This document shows positions 15,806-23,564 of a stretch of DNA of 37,631 nucleotides, piece after piece (position 1 is the first letter of the stretch; every line of letters begins with the position of its first letter). The notes under the pieces are model-generated. The model had not been told where the DNA came from, did no database searches, and saw only the letters and a program-made list of their open reading frames with translations. Position numbers and translations under genes: made by a program. Source of the DNA: an uncultured Collinsella sp. (GTDB lineage: Bacteria; Actinomycetota; Coriobacteriia; Coriobacteriales; Coriobacteriaceae). The stretch covers positions 1 to 37,631 of the forward strand of contig CABUBY010000004.1 in assembly GCA_902489955.1 (NCBI GenBank). Reading direction: 5' to 3'.

Positions 15806-16777
15806 CTACTGCTCGCTATTCGCAATCGCCTGGTCGATAAGCTTGTCGAGCGCTGCGCGCTGCTCAGCGGAGCTGATGGCGCCCACGATGGGCTCCCCTA
15901 CGATGTTGCCATTCTGATCGATGACATACGTCGTCGGGAACGAGAACAGATTTGACGTAAACTTGCCGGCCTCGCTATCCGACTTGAACCAGATGTTCTT
16001 ATATGTCACGCCCTTCTTGCTCAGTACGTCCTTGGCATCTGCAATCTCGCCCTTGTTGCCATCGAGCGTAAAGGAATTGACGCCCACGACCTGGCCGCCC
16101 TTCTTGGCAAGCTCCTTATTCAGGTCCTCAAGGTCGCCCAACTCACCCACGCACGGCTTGCAAGTGGTGAACCAGAAGTTCATGACGGTGACCTTGTTCT
16201 TAGAGAACAGCTCGTCGCTGTTCACGTCGTTGCCATCCAGGTCCTTGCCCGTAAAGCTGGGGAACTTCGTCGCCTCGCTCGAAGCATTGGCACCAGCCGT
16301 CATGCCAGCGGCCGAAGCGTCGACGCTCTCGCCTGCGCTCGGCGTGCTTCCACAGCCGGGGAACTCCTTCTCCAGGCTCTCGAGCTTGTCCTCGATCTCC
16401 TTGATCTGCTGTGCACCGGCCTTGAGCGTCTTAAGCTCATCCGCCGTGAACTCATCCTTGGCGCCGTCGATGGTCTTGAGCAGGAAATCGCCGTAATTGC
16501 TGCCGTCCTCAATCATTGCCGAGCCTTTATTTGCCGCATTGAATACCTTTTCCCACAGCGCGTTATCACTCGAAAAGATCTCGTTCTCCTTCTGCATGAG
16601 CTTCGCATACAGCTCGGCGGCCTCGTCGGCATTGGCCGGCTTCTGCGCAGTGAGTTCTGCGATCTTAGGATCGGAGCTCGCAGATTCGCTCGCATTGCCA
16701 CCGGGCGCCGAACATGCCACAAGGCACAAGGCCAATACCGGCACCATAAACAGGGCCGCAATCTTAGAAAGCTTCAT
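15806..16777 (-). CDS. TlpA-like thioredoxin-fold lipoprotein
   Basis: A 323-residue lipoprotein: signal peptide ending in LCLVAC with lipidated Cys22, a Ser/Ala/Gly-rich linker, a helical region of about 110 residues (NADEAAELYAKLM...LESLEKEF), then a TlpA/AhpC-TSA domain from about 165 with redox motif TTCKPC (Cys206, Cys209), the preceding MNFWF strand and the cis-proline loop FSFPTTYVID. Such proteins reduce or exchange disulfides outside the membrane. GGAGG suits ATG 16777 better than ATG 16783. It is the last gene of an operon with the CXXC micro-protein and the 4Fe-4S membrane protein, which suggests that electrons reach it through the membrane. Confidence 0.9.
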   Translation of the reverse strand: MKLSKIAALFMVPVLALCLVACSAPGGNASESASSDPKIAELTAQKPANADEAAELYAKLMQKENEIFSSDNALWEKVFNAANKGSAMIEDGSNYGDFLLKTIDGAKDEFTADELKTLKAGAQQIKEIEDKLESLEKEFPGCGSTPSAGESVDASAAGMTAGANASSEATKFPSFTGKDLDGNDVNSDELFSKNKVTVMNFWFTTCKPCVGELGDLEDLNKELAKKGGQVVGVNSFTLDGNKGEIADAKDVLSKKGVTYKNIWFKSDSEAGKFTSNLFSFPTTYVIDQNGNIVGEPIVGAISSAEQRAALDKLIDQAIANSEQ

Positions 16778-16806
16778 GGTCATTCCTCCGTTTTGTCGAA
16801 GCTTGT

Positions 16807-17709
16807 TTACTTTTTATCGGCGGTCAAGGGGAGCTTTTCCGCCGACACATCCAGGCCATAGCGATAGCTGATGGCATCGACGGGACAGGCCCCGATGCAC
16901 TTTCCGCACCGGATGCATTCGGCATGATTGGGCGCGCGGACCACATCAACGTCCATCTGACAAACCTTTGAACACTTGCCGCACGAGACGCATTTGCATG
17001 CATCGACCCGGATCCCCAGTAGGGACACCTTATTCATGAGCGCATAGAATGCGCCGAGTGGACAAATCCATTTGCAGAAGGGGCGGTAGAACAAAACGCT
17101 CAGCACTACCACGGCAATGAGAACGGCAAGTTTCCAAGTAAAGAGCTGTCCCAACGCAGATCGAATGCCGGCATTGGCAGCCGCCAGCGGAATGGCGCCC
17201 TCGAGCACACCCTGTGGACAGATGTACTTGCAAAAGAACGGGTCTCCCATCCCCACGTCGTTAACCACCAAGACGGGCAGCAGCACCACGGCAAACAGCA
17301 GCACAACGTACTTGATGTACGTGAGCGGCTTGAGCCTTTTTGTCGAAATCTTTTTGCCGGGAATCTTGTGAAGCAGCTCCTGCAGCCAGCCAAACGGGCA
17401 CAGAAAGCCGCATACAAAGCGTCCCAGCAGCACGCCGAGCAAAATGAGCGTACCGGTGACGTAGTAAGAAAAGTTGAACTTGGATGAACCTACCACCGAC
17501 TGGAACGACCCGATGGGGCACGCACCCGATGCCGCGGGGCACGAATAGCAATTAAGTCCAGGTACGCAGACTGTTTTTCCCGCGCCCTGATAGATGCCGC
17601 CTTTGGCAAAGTTTGGCAGGTGAATGTTGGTGACGAGCGTCGCCGCCGCCTGAATGAATCCGCGAAATCGAGCCAAAACATGCGACGCAGTGTTTTCTCT
17701 TTTATCCAA
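16807..17709 (-). CDS. NapH-like 4Fe-4S membrane protein
   Basis: About 300 residues. Membrane helices (ATLVTNI, YYVTGTLILLGVLLGRF, YIKYVVLLFAVVLLPVLVV, WKLAVLIAVVVLSVLFY) alternate with cysteine pairs of the NapH/RdxA type (CGFLCPFG, CKYICPQG, CKWICPLG). The C-terminal cytoplasmic part holds two 4Fe-4S clusters (CKCVSCGKCSKVC and CIRCGKCIGACPVD). An extra N-terminal cysteine cluster (CVPGLNCYSCP) faces the outside. The likely role is passing electrons from cytoplasmic donors across the membrane to the TlpA-like lipoprotein 29 bases downstream. The start is uncertain: TTG 17709 overlaps the stop of the CXXC gene by eight bases and has GGAG ten bases away. The frame continues upstream to 17796, but over the micro-protein gene. 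Confidence 0.82.
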   Translation of the reverse strand: MDKRENTASHVLARFRGFIQAAATLVTNIHLPNFAKGGIYQGAGKTVCVPGLNCYSCPAASGACPIGSFQSVVGSSKFNFSYYVTGTLILLGVLLGRFVCGFLCPFGWLQELLHKIPGKKISTKRLKPLTYIKYVVLLFAVVLLPVLVVNDVGMGDPFFCKYICPQGVLEGAIPLAAANAGIRSALGQLFTWKLAVLIAVVVLSVLFYRPFCKWICPLGAFYALMNKVSLLGIRVDACKCVSCGKCSKVCQMDVDVVRAPNHAECIRCGKCIGACPVDAISYRYGLDVSAEKLPLTADKK

Positions 17710-17848
17710 TTCCGATACACTCCAAGCACAGCCTAATCGCTTTGGCCAGCACGGCATCCGCCTCGCCACGCATAACGCCAAAGCACACCATGGCAATTCC
17801 GACGATCAACAAAGCGACCTGTACCACGGGTTTTACCGCTTTGAACAA
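17702..17848 (-). CDS. CD1871A-family CXXC micro-protein
   Basis: A 48-residue protein beginning MFKAVKPVVQ and ending in RLCLECIGIG. It has one hydrophobic helix (VALLIVGIAMVCFGVM) followed by GEADAVLAKAI and the C-terminal CxxC that defines the small family called CD1871A. GAAAGGAG lies eight bases before the TTG start. It overlaps the start of the 4Fe-4S gene and heads an operon with it and the TlpA-like gene. The helix would place the CxxC at the membrane, where it could pass electrons or accept disulfides. It is short enough to be missed by gene callers. Family recognition is from memory of the C-terminal motif. Confidence 0.8.
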   Translation of the reverse strand: MFKAVKPVVQVALLIVGIAMVCFGVMRGEADAVLAKAIRLCLECIGIG

Positions 17849-17880
17849 CCTGACCACTCCTTTCGTTACGCGACCATTGG

Positions 17881-17908
17881 ACCATATCGGCTATAAAATC
17901 CGTGTTAA
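17881..17908 (-). promoter_or_regulatory. Candidate promoter of the redox operon
   Basis: On the minus strand, TTAACA (17908-17903) and TATGGT (17886-17881) are separated by 16 bases and lie about 33 bases before the TTG start of the micro-protein. On the plus strand, TATAAA at 17892-17897 could be the -10 box of the regulator gene. The two promoters would overlap, so the response regulator could control both. Confidence 0.4.
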
Positions 17909-17938
17909 GCGCGATTTGAAATGTGCAAGGAGACTGTT

Positions 17939-18613
17939 ATGCGTATTTTGATCGTCGAGGACGAGCGGGCGCTGTGTGACGCAATCGCGCGCAGCTTGCG
18001 AAACCTGGCGTACAGCGTCGACTGCTGTCACGACGGACAGGAGGCGCTCGACCTACTGGACGTTGAGGCCTTCGACCTCGTGGTACTCGACCTCAACCTT
18101 CCCCGCATCGACGGCATGACCGTACTCAGGGAACTTAGGAAAACTGACTGCGAGACTAAGGTACTGATTCTGTCCGCACGCGGCGAAGTATCCGATAAAG
18201 TCGCCGGACTCGATGCCGGCGCCAACGATTACCTCACCAAGCCGTTCCATCTGGACGAGCTTGCGGCAAGGATCCGCAGCCTTACCCTCAGACGCTTTAC
18301 ACAAAGCGACATAGTTTTAACCTGCGGAAAGCTCCGCTTTGACACCAAGGCGCGCATCGCTTCCGCGGACAGCGAGGCTTTATCTCTTACGCGCAAGGAA
18401 ACGGGAATCTTGGAATACCTGATGCTTAATCAGGGGCGTCCGGTAAGTCAAGAGGAGCTTATCGAGCACGTTTGGGATAGCAGCGTAAACAGCTTTAGCA
18501 ACGCAACCCGCGTTCACATCTCGTCACTCCGCAAAAAGCTACGCATCGCTTTGGGATACGACCCGATTCGCAATCGGATTGGAGAGGGCTACGTTATGGA
18601 GGATGGCGAATGA
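17939..18613 (+). CDS. OmpR-family response regulator
   Basis: A 224-residue DNA-binding regulator. Receiver residues are intact: acidic pocket VEDE near the start, phospho-acceptor Asp51 in VVLDLNLP, switch SARG, and Lys in YLTKPF. The C-terminal winged helix (from about 128) shows LTRKETGILEYLM, QEELIEHVW, and the recognition helix NATRVHISSLRKKL, then GEGYVM. AAGGAG lies before ATG 17939. The kinase gene overlaps its end by four bases. It is divergent from the CXXC/4Fe-4S/TlpA operon with about 90 bases between, making that operon a likely target. Confidence 0.95.
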   Translation: MRILIVEDERALCDAIARSLRNLAYSVDCCHDGQEALDLLDVEAFDLVVLDLNLPRIDGMTVLRELRKTDCETKVLILSARGEVSDKVAGLDAGANDYLTKPFHLDELAARIRSLTLRRFTQSDIVLTCGKLRFDTKARIASADSEALSLTRKETGILEYLMLNQGRPVSQEELIEHVWDSSVNSFSNATRVHISSLRKKLRIALGYDPIRNRIGEGYVMEDGE

Positions 18614-19749
18614 AAGGGCTTTCGCTGCAATGGCGCATAACGATCATGACGGCACTGCTGACGTGTGCGGCGTGCGTGTTGACAAACTGCCTGGTCGGCT
18701 ATACGGGCATGCGCTACATGGATGCCATCGGCAGTAACATCTCGGCATTTAACGCAACCGGCGAAGATTCGCCCCAGGCGTTCGACCCAACGAAAGCGAC
18801 CCCCGATGACAAGGTCACGATCGTCGTAAACGACGCACAGGAGTCTTTTGGCACGACAACCTGGCACATCACGGCTGGAGTCACACTCCTTGGCGGCGCG
18901 CTGGCATACTTTGCGAGCGGCCGTGCACTCAAACCGCTACGGGCTTTTGCAGCCCAGGTCGAGCGTGTGCAGCCTGACAACCTAAGCGAAATCAGACTCA
19001 GTGAAGATGTGCCCACCGAGCTACAGCGATGCAGCGCCTCTTTCAACGACATGATCGCCCGTCTTGGCGAAGGGTTCTCTGCGCAGCGTCAGTTTACCGG
19101 CAACGCCGCACACGAGCTGCGCACCCCGCTCGCCCTTATGCAAGCACAGATTGAACTATTCATCTCCGAGCACTCCGGTTTGCAGCCCGAAACAGCCGAG
19201 CTGCTCGGCTTGCTACAAGAACAAACCGAGCGCATGTCTCGAATGACCAAGGTATTACTCGAGATGAGTGAGCTCCGCAGCGTTCCTTGCGAGGACGATG
19301 TTGAACTCGGTCCCTTGTCCGAAGAGGTCCTCACCGACCTTGCGCCACTTGCCGAGAATAAGGACGTAACCCTCGATTGCGCCGGAGACGCTTTGACAAT
19401 CGGAAGTGATACGCTCCTCTATCGGCTGGTGTTCAATCTGGTCGAAAACGCCATCCGTTACAGCCGCTCCGGCTCGACTGTCAGCGTCTCCATCAGCGGC
19501 AGCGACAGCCACGTGCTCTTGCGAGTCAAAGATGAGGGCCCGGGAATACCCAAGCAGTACCGTGAGAGCATCTTCCAGCCGTTCTTTCGTCTAGACACAT
19601 CCCGCAGCAGGGCATACGGCGGCGCAGGACTCGGGCTAGCGCTTGTTTGGGAGATTGCAGCGCTTCACGGTGGCACGGTAGAGGTCGAAGCAAGTTCCGA
19701 GAACGGGACCACCATGCTCGTGACCCTCTCAAAGGGGGCCACCACGTGA
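18610..19749 (+). CDS. Sensor histidine kinase
   Basis: A 379-residue membrane kinase partnering the regulator just upstream (overlap ATGA). Membrane helices lie at about 12-34 and 82-100 with a short extracellular loop of roughly 50 residues, then a HAMP-like linker (ALKPLRAFAAQVERV), HisKA with NAAHELRTPLAL (His168), and HATPase_c with NLVENAIRYS, DEGPGIP and GAGLGLAL. The short loop leaves little room for a ligand-binding domain, so the signal may be a membrane or redox state, or be supplied by another protein. Two cysteines in the first membrane segment (TCAAC) are notable beside a redox operon. Confidence 0.93.
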   Translation: MKGLSLQWRITIMTALLTCAACVLTNCLVGYTGMRYMDAIGSNISAFNATGEDSPQAFDPTKATPDDKVTIVVNDAQESFGTTTWHITAGVTLLGGALAYFASGRALKPLRAFAAQVERVQPDNLSEIRLSEDVPTELQRCSASFNDMIARLGEGFSAQRQFTGNAAHELRTPLALMQAQIELFISEHSGLQPETAELLGLLQEQTERMSRMTKVLLEMSELRSVPCEDDVELGPLSEEVLTDLAPLAENKDVTLDCAGDALTIGSDTLLYRLVFNLVENAIRYSRSGSTVSVSISGSDSHVLLRVKDEGPGIPKQYRESIFQPFFRLDTSRSRAYGGAGLGLALVWEIAALHGGTVEVEASSENGTTMLVTLSKGATT

Positions 19750-19764
19750 TCCGACTGTCCAGGG

Positions 19765-20247
19765 GTCCCACTCGGCATTGCGAAACGCGTCCCAAAACTT
19801 GGACATGAGAAATGGGAGGCAGTTCGCATCTGTGCCGAGGACGAAGTCCTGGCGGGAATTCAGGATGCGCAGAGGAAGCTTACGGCAGAAAACCCCGACA
19901 GAGTCGTGACCGTCGGCGGCAACTGTATGGCGTCGCTTGCCCTCTTCGATTACCTGCACGGGAAATACGAGAACGTTGGAATCGTCTGGATCTATGCGCA
20001 TCCGGATGTATCCACGCTGAATGATGGCTACCCCAACGCTCACGCCATGGTACTTGGCAACCTTTTGGAACAGGGTGCACCGCAACTCGTTTCGCGCATG
20101 CGGCATCCGGTGTTTAAGCCGAGCGATGTCCTGCATGTCGGGCTACAGCAGCTCCACGACTATCAGGAAGTTTGCTTAAACAAGCATAGGTGTTGCGGTT
20201 TTAGCCGATGTCCTCATGGAGGAAAACGACATGCTGGGTCTGTCTGA
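19765..20247 (+). pseudogene. Arginase-family remnant with lost metal ligands
   Basis: One continuous frame from VPLGIAKRVPKLGHEKWEAV through VVTVGGNCMASLALFDYL, IVWIYAHPDVSTLNDGYPNA and DVLHVGLQQLHDYQ resembles the ureohydrolase fold. Two manganese ligands are changed: the usual GGD reads GGN, and the usual DAHPD reads YAHPD. No start codon or ribosome site precedes it; the frame merely continues after the kinase stop at 19749. After DYQE the frame is disturbed, since GVAVLADVLMEEND reads in another frame up to about 20250. The C-terminal third with the second DxD motif is missing. It is a decayed gene and not an enzyme. Confidence 0.6.
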
Positions 20248-20295
20248 TTAAAGTCCAACAGTTTCCATGAGGCATCTAGCACGGTAAAAGCTAAA

Positions 20296-20521
20296 GACCC
20301 GGGAGATCCCAAACTGTCAACCATCTTTACGGGTGCAAGGGAAACGGGCAAGACAGCCCCCTCTCGCTCCTATCCGAAACGGCGCTTGAACACGGCTGGA
20401 TTGCAGCGAATGTCTCCGCCATGCCCGGCATGCTCGAAGATATCATCGAGCACACAAAGGAGGCCGCAGGCCGTTACCTCTCGCAGCCCCATACACGCGT
20501 GAGCGGAGTTCAAGTTGGGCA
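20296..20521 (+). pseudogene. Decayed fragment of the AAA-type ATPase found intact at 34182
   Basis: The DNA matches 34284-34510 over about 225 bases at roughly 80-85 % by eye, including the Walker A codons (gggaacgggcaagac), the stretch coding ETALEHGWIAANVSAMPGML, and SQPHxR...GVQ. Small deletions around 20339-20365 break the frame, and nothing recognisable of the rest follows. It is a relic of a second family member. Confidence 0.75.
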
Positions 20522-20775
20522 GCGGGGCGGTTTAGCGCGCCAATATAATCAAATCGTGCACTTCCATAGCCTCTCGTCTACGTGGTGTACCGTCGTCTCC
20601 CCTTTTATCAGAGTTGGGCGATTTCAGGCACCCGAGCTGAACTCAAATTGAACTCAACGATGCCTTATCGGTCGAGGGCGTCCTAGCGAGAATATACAGA
20701 GGCGCACATTTCGCAGGGAACCTCCCATTCGTTATCATATCGGGATGCTGTCAAGGCAGCGTCAATGCGTTCGAC
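20522..20775. other. Gene-free remnant DNA
   Basis: No supported gene. Short open stretches occur on both strands without start signals, and the sequence may include further eroded pieces of the neighbours. Confidence 0.3.
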
Positions 20776-21459
20776 CTACACCTTCTCGCTTTTCGAGGCC
20801 TCGTCTGCAGGACCATCGGAATCGATACGGAATCGATCGGCATACCATTCATCCGAAGCAATCACCTTATGGAGCATCTGGAGATGCAGGTCGACATAGT
20901 GGCAGAACGCCTTGCCGCATTCCACGAGAGGCGCATTGTTTCTCTCGTTGGGCTCGGCTCCAAAATTAAACTCGACCTCATAGCCCTCCCCAGGCACACC
21001 CATGCTCGGCAGAACATCAATGGAGAAGTGGACGAATCCAGACGTCACCTTGTATACATCTTTTACCTTTGGATCGAACTACTCGAGTAAGTCTTGAAGT
21101 CTTCCATCGGACATCTTCTCACCCGAGAAATCTTTCAGCTTGTTCACAGGCACACCTTGAAACACCTGCTTGAGAAAGTCATCCTGGTCTTCGGCGGCGA
21201 ATAATGCGAATGTCCGCAGGCAGACTCCAACCTGTGCGCGGAGAAGCTGGGCGACGCAAACAAGATTCCTCGACTCGAGCATGGAGATGAATCCGTCTAT
21301 CAGTCTCATCGCATACTCAGAGGAGGATGCCAGATATAGATCCCATTGGGTAAAGTCGCCGTTCATGAAGGGAATCACTGCATTGCGCTCGGCGACTCTC
21401 AAGGCACTCAGGCTTTGTTCTATTTTCTCAGCTTCTTGTTTGAACTGTTCGCTATCCAA
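20776..21459 (-). pseudogene. Hypothetical gene split by an in-frame amber codon
   Basis: Two open segments, 21079-21459 (126 residues) and 20776-21078, are in the same frame and separated only by TAG at 21079-21081. The stop falls in LLE*FDPKVKDVYKVTSGFVHFS, where one base change from TAC or TAT would restore about 228 residues. The first part is helical with LLRAQVGVCLRTFALF; the second has SGFVHFSIDVLP and ends in a basic/acidic tail. The start is TTG with GGGGG a few bases upstream. The all-helical pattern with a His near the middle resembles proteins of phage-defence or HEPN-like type, but no family was recognised. Confidence 0.6.
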
Positions 21460-21615
21460 AATGCCCCCAAATGCCGGCTTCTCAACAAATCAAAAAAGCA
21501 GGAGAGACAGAGATTAGGTTCCTGCTCCACTGAACCCGCGCTTCCAGTCGAGACACTCCTCCTCGAAGATCTCCCCAGAGTCCCGTCTCTCGCGCCCCTC
21601 ACGGAACTGTCCATA

Positions 21616-21711
21616 TCAGTGTAGCCAATCCAAGCACAGCCCCACCGCACGGCCCAGTCGCTTCCGGTCCCGCGTGGCCCCATGAAGGCGGAAGGGCGTG
21701 GTTGTCGTCAT
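21616..21711 (-). pseudogene. Small reading frame, possible internally deleted CXXC micro-protein gene
   Basis: A 31-codon frame, MTTTTPFRLH to VGLCLDWLH, preceded by a strong AGGAGAAAGG. The last codons share the DNA GGCTGTGCTTGGA with the end of the CXXC gene at 17702-17848 (CLECIGIG), and the start of the frame is followed by AAGCGACTGG, similar to AAGCGATTAGG there. One reading is a second copy that has lost its membrane helix and its second cysteine. It could also be chance. Confidence 0.3.
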
Positions 21712-21871
21712 CGCGTTCCTTTCTCCTCATACCTTTTGGGCATGCGTCACAGGCCCCCGCGCGGCGCCGAGAGCGAATCGGCGCAGGCTTGGGGCCAGTT
21801 GCGTAGAGGTTGAGGTTCGGGTTTCGCCGGCTTACGCAGCTTGGCGGGCAGAGCGCCCGGGCTCGCTGCGC
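21712..21871. other. GC-rich intergenic stretch
   Basis: It lies between the small frame above and the stop of the 84-residue protein. No reading frame with a ribosome site is seen. It may hold the eroded 3' part of the shortened operon gene next to it. Confidence 0.3.
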
Positions 21872-22126
21872 CTAGGGCGCGGCGGGATCCGCGACGCCGG
21901 AGGTGTCGATCTCGCCCAGATTGGCGAGCTGCTCGATGAGGGGGAGGCCCATCGGGTCGTCCACCTCGACGCCGCCGAGCACGATGGTGCTGTCGCGCGT
22001 GTCGATTTGGGTTGTGAACACGGCCGGGTCGAAGCCCGAAGCGATAAAGCCAATGCCCGCGAGGACAACACCCGCGGCAACGAGCCCGCCCGCCACGGCG
22101 AGGTAGATCTTCTTCGCGCTGGTCAT
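21872..22126 (-). CDS. Short membrane-anchored protein, probably a truncated DUF4097-type operon partner
   Basis: An 84-residue protein: one N-terminal membrane helix (IYLAVAGGLVAAGVVLAGIGFIA) and a short outer tail ending GVADPAAP. In many Gram-positive operons PadR is followed by DUF1700 and then by a DUF4097 beta-helix protein that begins exactly in this way; here the beta-repeat part is absent, so the gene has probably been shortened. AAAGGAG lies eight bases before ATG 22126, which is preferred over GTG 22135. It follows the DUF1700 gene by 15 bases. Very GC-rich. Confidence 0.65.
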   Translation of the reverse strand: MTSAKKIYLAVAGGLVAAGVVLAGIGFIASGFDPAVFTTQIDTRDSTIVLGGVEVDDPMGLPLIEQLANLGEIDTSGVADPAAP

Positions 22127-22141
22127 GGTACTCACTCCTTT

Positions 22142-22765
22142 CTACGCCGCGAGATGCGCGGCAGCGCCGCCCTTCTCGCCCTTGCCCTTCCAGAAGGGCG
22201 AGGCGGCCTTCCTCGCCCAGAGCGCCGAAAGGCGCGCAATTTGTTTTGAGGCGGCCCAAGCGCCAGCACCAACGAAGAGCGCCACGCCGACGAGGCCGAG
22301 CCCCACGCCCGCCGAGGCGAGGGCGTACGGGAAGTGGCCGATGGTGACGCCGCTTACGGCAAGCAGGAGCTCAACTACGCCCACGCCCCCGAGTGCCGCC
22401 GCGACGATCCACACGCAGAGTGCCAGCAGCCAGATGCAGATATAGACCGTGACGGCCACGGCGGCGAAGGCGGCGAGCAGCGGCACCCACACCGGGGAGC
22501 CCACGATGGTCAGCACCCACAGCAGCGTGGTGCTGCGCCGGCGCGTCCTCGCGATCGCGCGCGGCACGGCGGGCAGGTCGTCGAGCGTGGCCTCCGCCAC
22601 CTCGCCGGGTGTGCCCATGGCGGCCACGGCCTCCTCCTCGCTCATACCGTCCTCCATGCGGTCAGCGATGGCCTCCGCATAGAACGCCTTGGTCTCCTCC
22701 ACCTGCTCGGCCGGCAGGCAGGCGAGCAGCTCGCCCAACCGGCCCAGAAACTCATCGCGCGTCAT
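22142..22765 (-). CDS. DUF1700 (HAAS) family membrane protein
   Basis: A 207-residue protein. The N-terminal helical domain (TRDEFLGRLGELLACLP, VEETKAFYAEAIADRMEDGMSEEEAVAAMGTP) is the HAAS/DUF1700 signature. It is followed by several membrane helices (LLWVLTIVGSPVWVPLLAAFA, ICIWLLALCVWIVAAALGGVG, SAGVGLGLVGVALFV) and a basic C-terminus. It overlaps the end of the PadR gene by 14 bases. In known operons such proteins accompany PadR regulators and act in envelope stress or sensing; the mechanism is not settled. GC content is higher than in neighbouring genes, which may point to a separate origin. Confidence 0.85.
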   Translation of the reverse strand: MTRDEFLGRLGELLACLPAEQVEETKAFYAEAIADRMEDGMSEEEAVAAMGTPGEVAEATLDDLPAVPRAIARTRRRSTTLLWVLTIVGSPVWVPLLAAFAAVAVTVYICIWLLALCVWIVAAALGGVGVVELLLAVSGVTIGHFPYALASAGVGLGLVGVALFVGAGAWAASKQIARLSALWARKAASPFWKGKGEKGGAAAHLAA

Positions 22766-23072
22766 GGTGCGCCCCCTCAACGTATGCGTAAATCTCCTGT
22801 ACGGACGGCCACTCGGCCAGGAACTCCTCGATGCGTGCTCGCCCGTCGTCCGTGATGCGGTAGTACCGGCGCAGCCGCCCGTTGTGCTCGGCGGAGCGCG
22901 CCGTGATGCACCCGGCTTTCTCCAGGCGCTTGAGCAGCGGGTAGAGCGTCGACTCCGTGAGCCCCATGCTCGCCGGTACGTCCTTCACGATCTGGTAGCC
23001 GTAGGACTCCTCGCCGGAGACGGCCGCGAGCACGCAGGCCTCCAGGAAGCCGCGCTTCATCTGTGCCTCCAT
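22752..23072 (-). CDS. PadR-family transcriptional regulator
   Basis: A 106-residue winged-helix repressor. The core LEACVLAAVSGEESYGYQIVKD, LTESTLYPLLKRLEKAG and GRLRRYYRITDDGRARIEEF is the PadR pattern, with a short C-terminal dimer helix. AGGAGG lies seven bases before ATG 23072; the longer frame to 23093 would start inside that site. First gene of the operon with DUF1700 and the short membrane protein. It probably represses its own operon through the AT-rich repeats just upstream. Confidence 0.92.
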   Translation of the reverse strand: MEAQMKRGFLEACVLAAVSGEESYGYQIVKDVPASMGLTESTLYPLLKRLEKAGCITARSAEHNGRLRRYYRITDDGRARIEEFLAEWPSVQEIYAYVEGAHHDAR

Positions 23073-23090
23073 CCGCACACCTCCTCTCGT

Positions 23091-23123
23091 CATATACTAT
23101 GCTATACACACTATACGATGCAA
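23091..23123 (-). promoter_or_regulatory. Candidate PadR promoter/operator
   Basis: An AT-rich island in very GC-rich DNA with CTATAC at 23102-23107 and 23111-23116, a similar ACTAT at 23096-23100, and TTGCAT as a possible -35 box on the minus strand. Repeated CTAT elements spaced by about nine bases fit a dimeric repressor site, but the boxes are not exact. Confidence 0.35.
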
Positions 23124-23564
23124 GGTATTAGACGTCAACTCTCATCGCGAAGATTCTCCGGCCCCTGCGCGCTGCGAACGTGATGTCGCGGGGCGGTTGG
23201 CATTATGCATGAAACGTCAAGTAACGCTCTTTTGATCCACTTCCACTCGGCCCCATTCGCCTTGTACAACGCCCCCTTTCAACCTTGGGTTCAAGAGAGC
23301 CGCTAGGCTGGACGTGCCGGACGGTAAAGTCCTGGACGCCATGGTGAACTTCTCCGATGCCATGGGGGTCATGGGTCTACGCCGATGGAGTCCCACGTAC
23401 GCGGCAGGGCTCGCCCGTCACCGCTGGTCGCCGGACGGTCCCCACGCCCCGCTCGCCAACGCGCAAGCGACAGCAGCAGTCCAGCGCTGGCTGGAGACGC
23501 CGGAATGCCCAGAAGATGCGTTTCCCATCGCTGCGGCAGAGCTTTTTGCAGGGGTGGCAGTTTT
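23124..23564. other. Gene-poor stretch between PadR promoter and sensor fragment
   Basis: No gene is supported. The most coding-like part is a plus-strand frame from about 23314 (VPDGKVLDAMVNFSDAM, then AAVQRWLETPECPEDAFPIAAAELF) to near 23600, without a ribosome site and not matched to a family. It may be a piece of a lost gene. Confidence 0.3.

Noticed and set aside
21698..22249. Open frames on both strands over the 84-residue gene
   Set aside because: Very high GC leaves all frames open; only the minus-strand frame with a ribosome site and membrane helix is believable.
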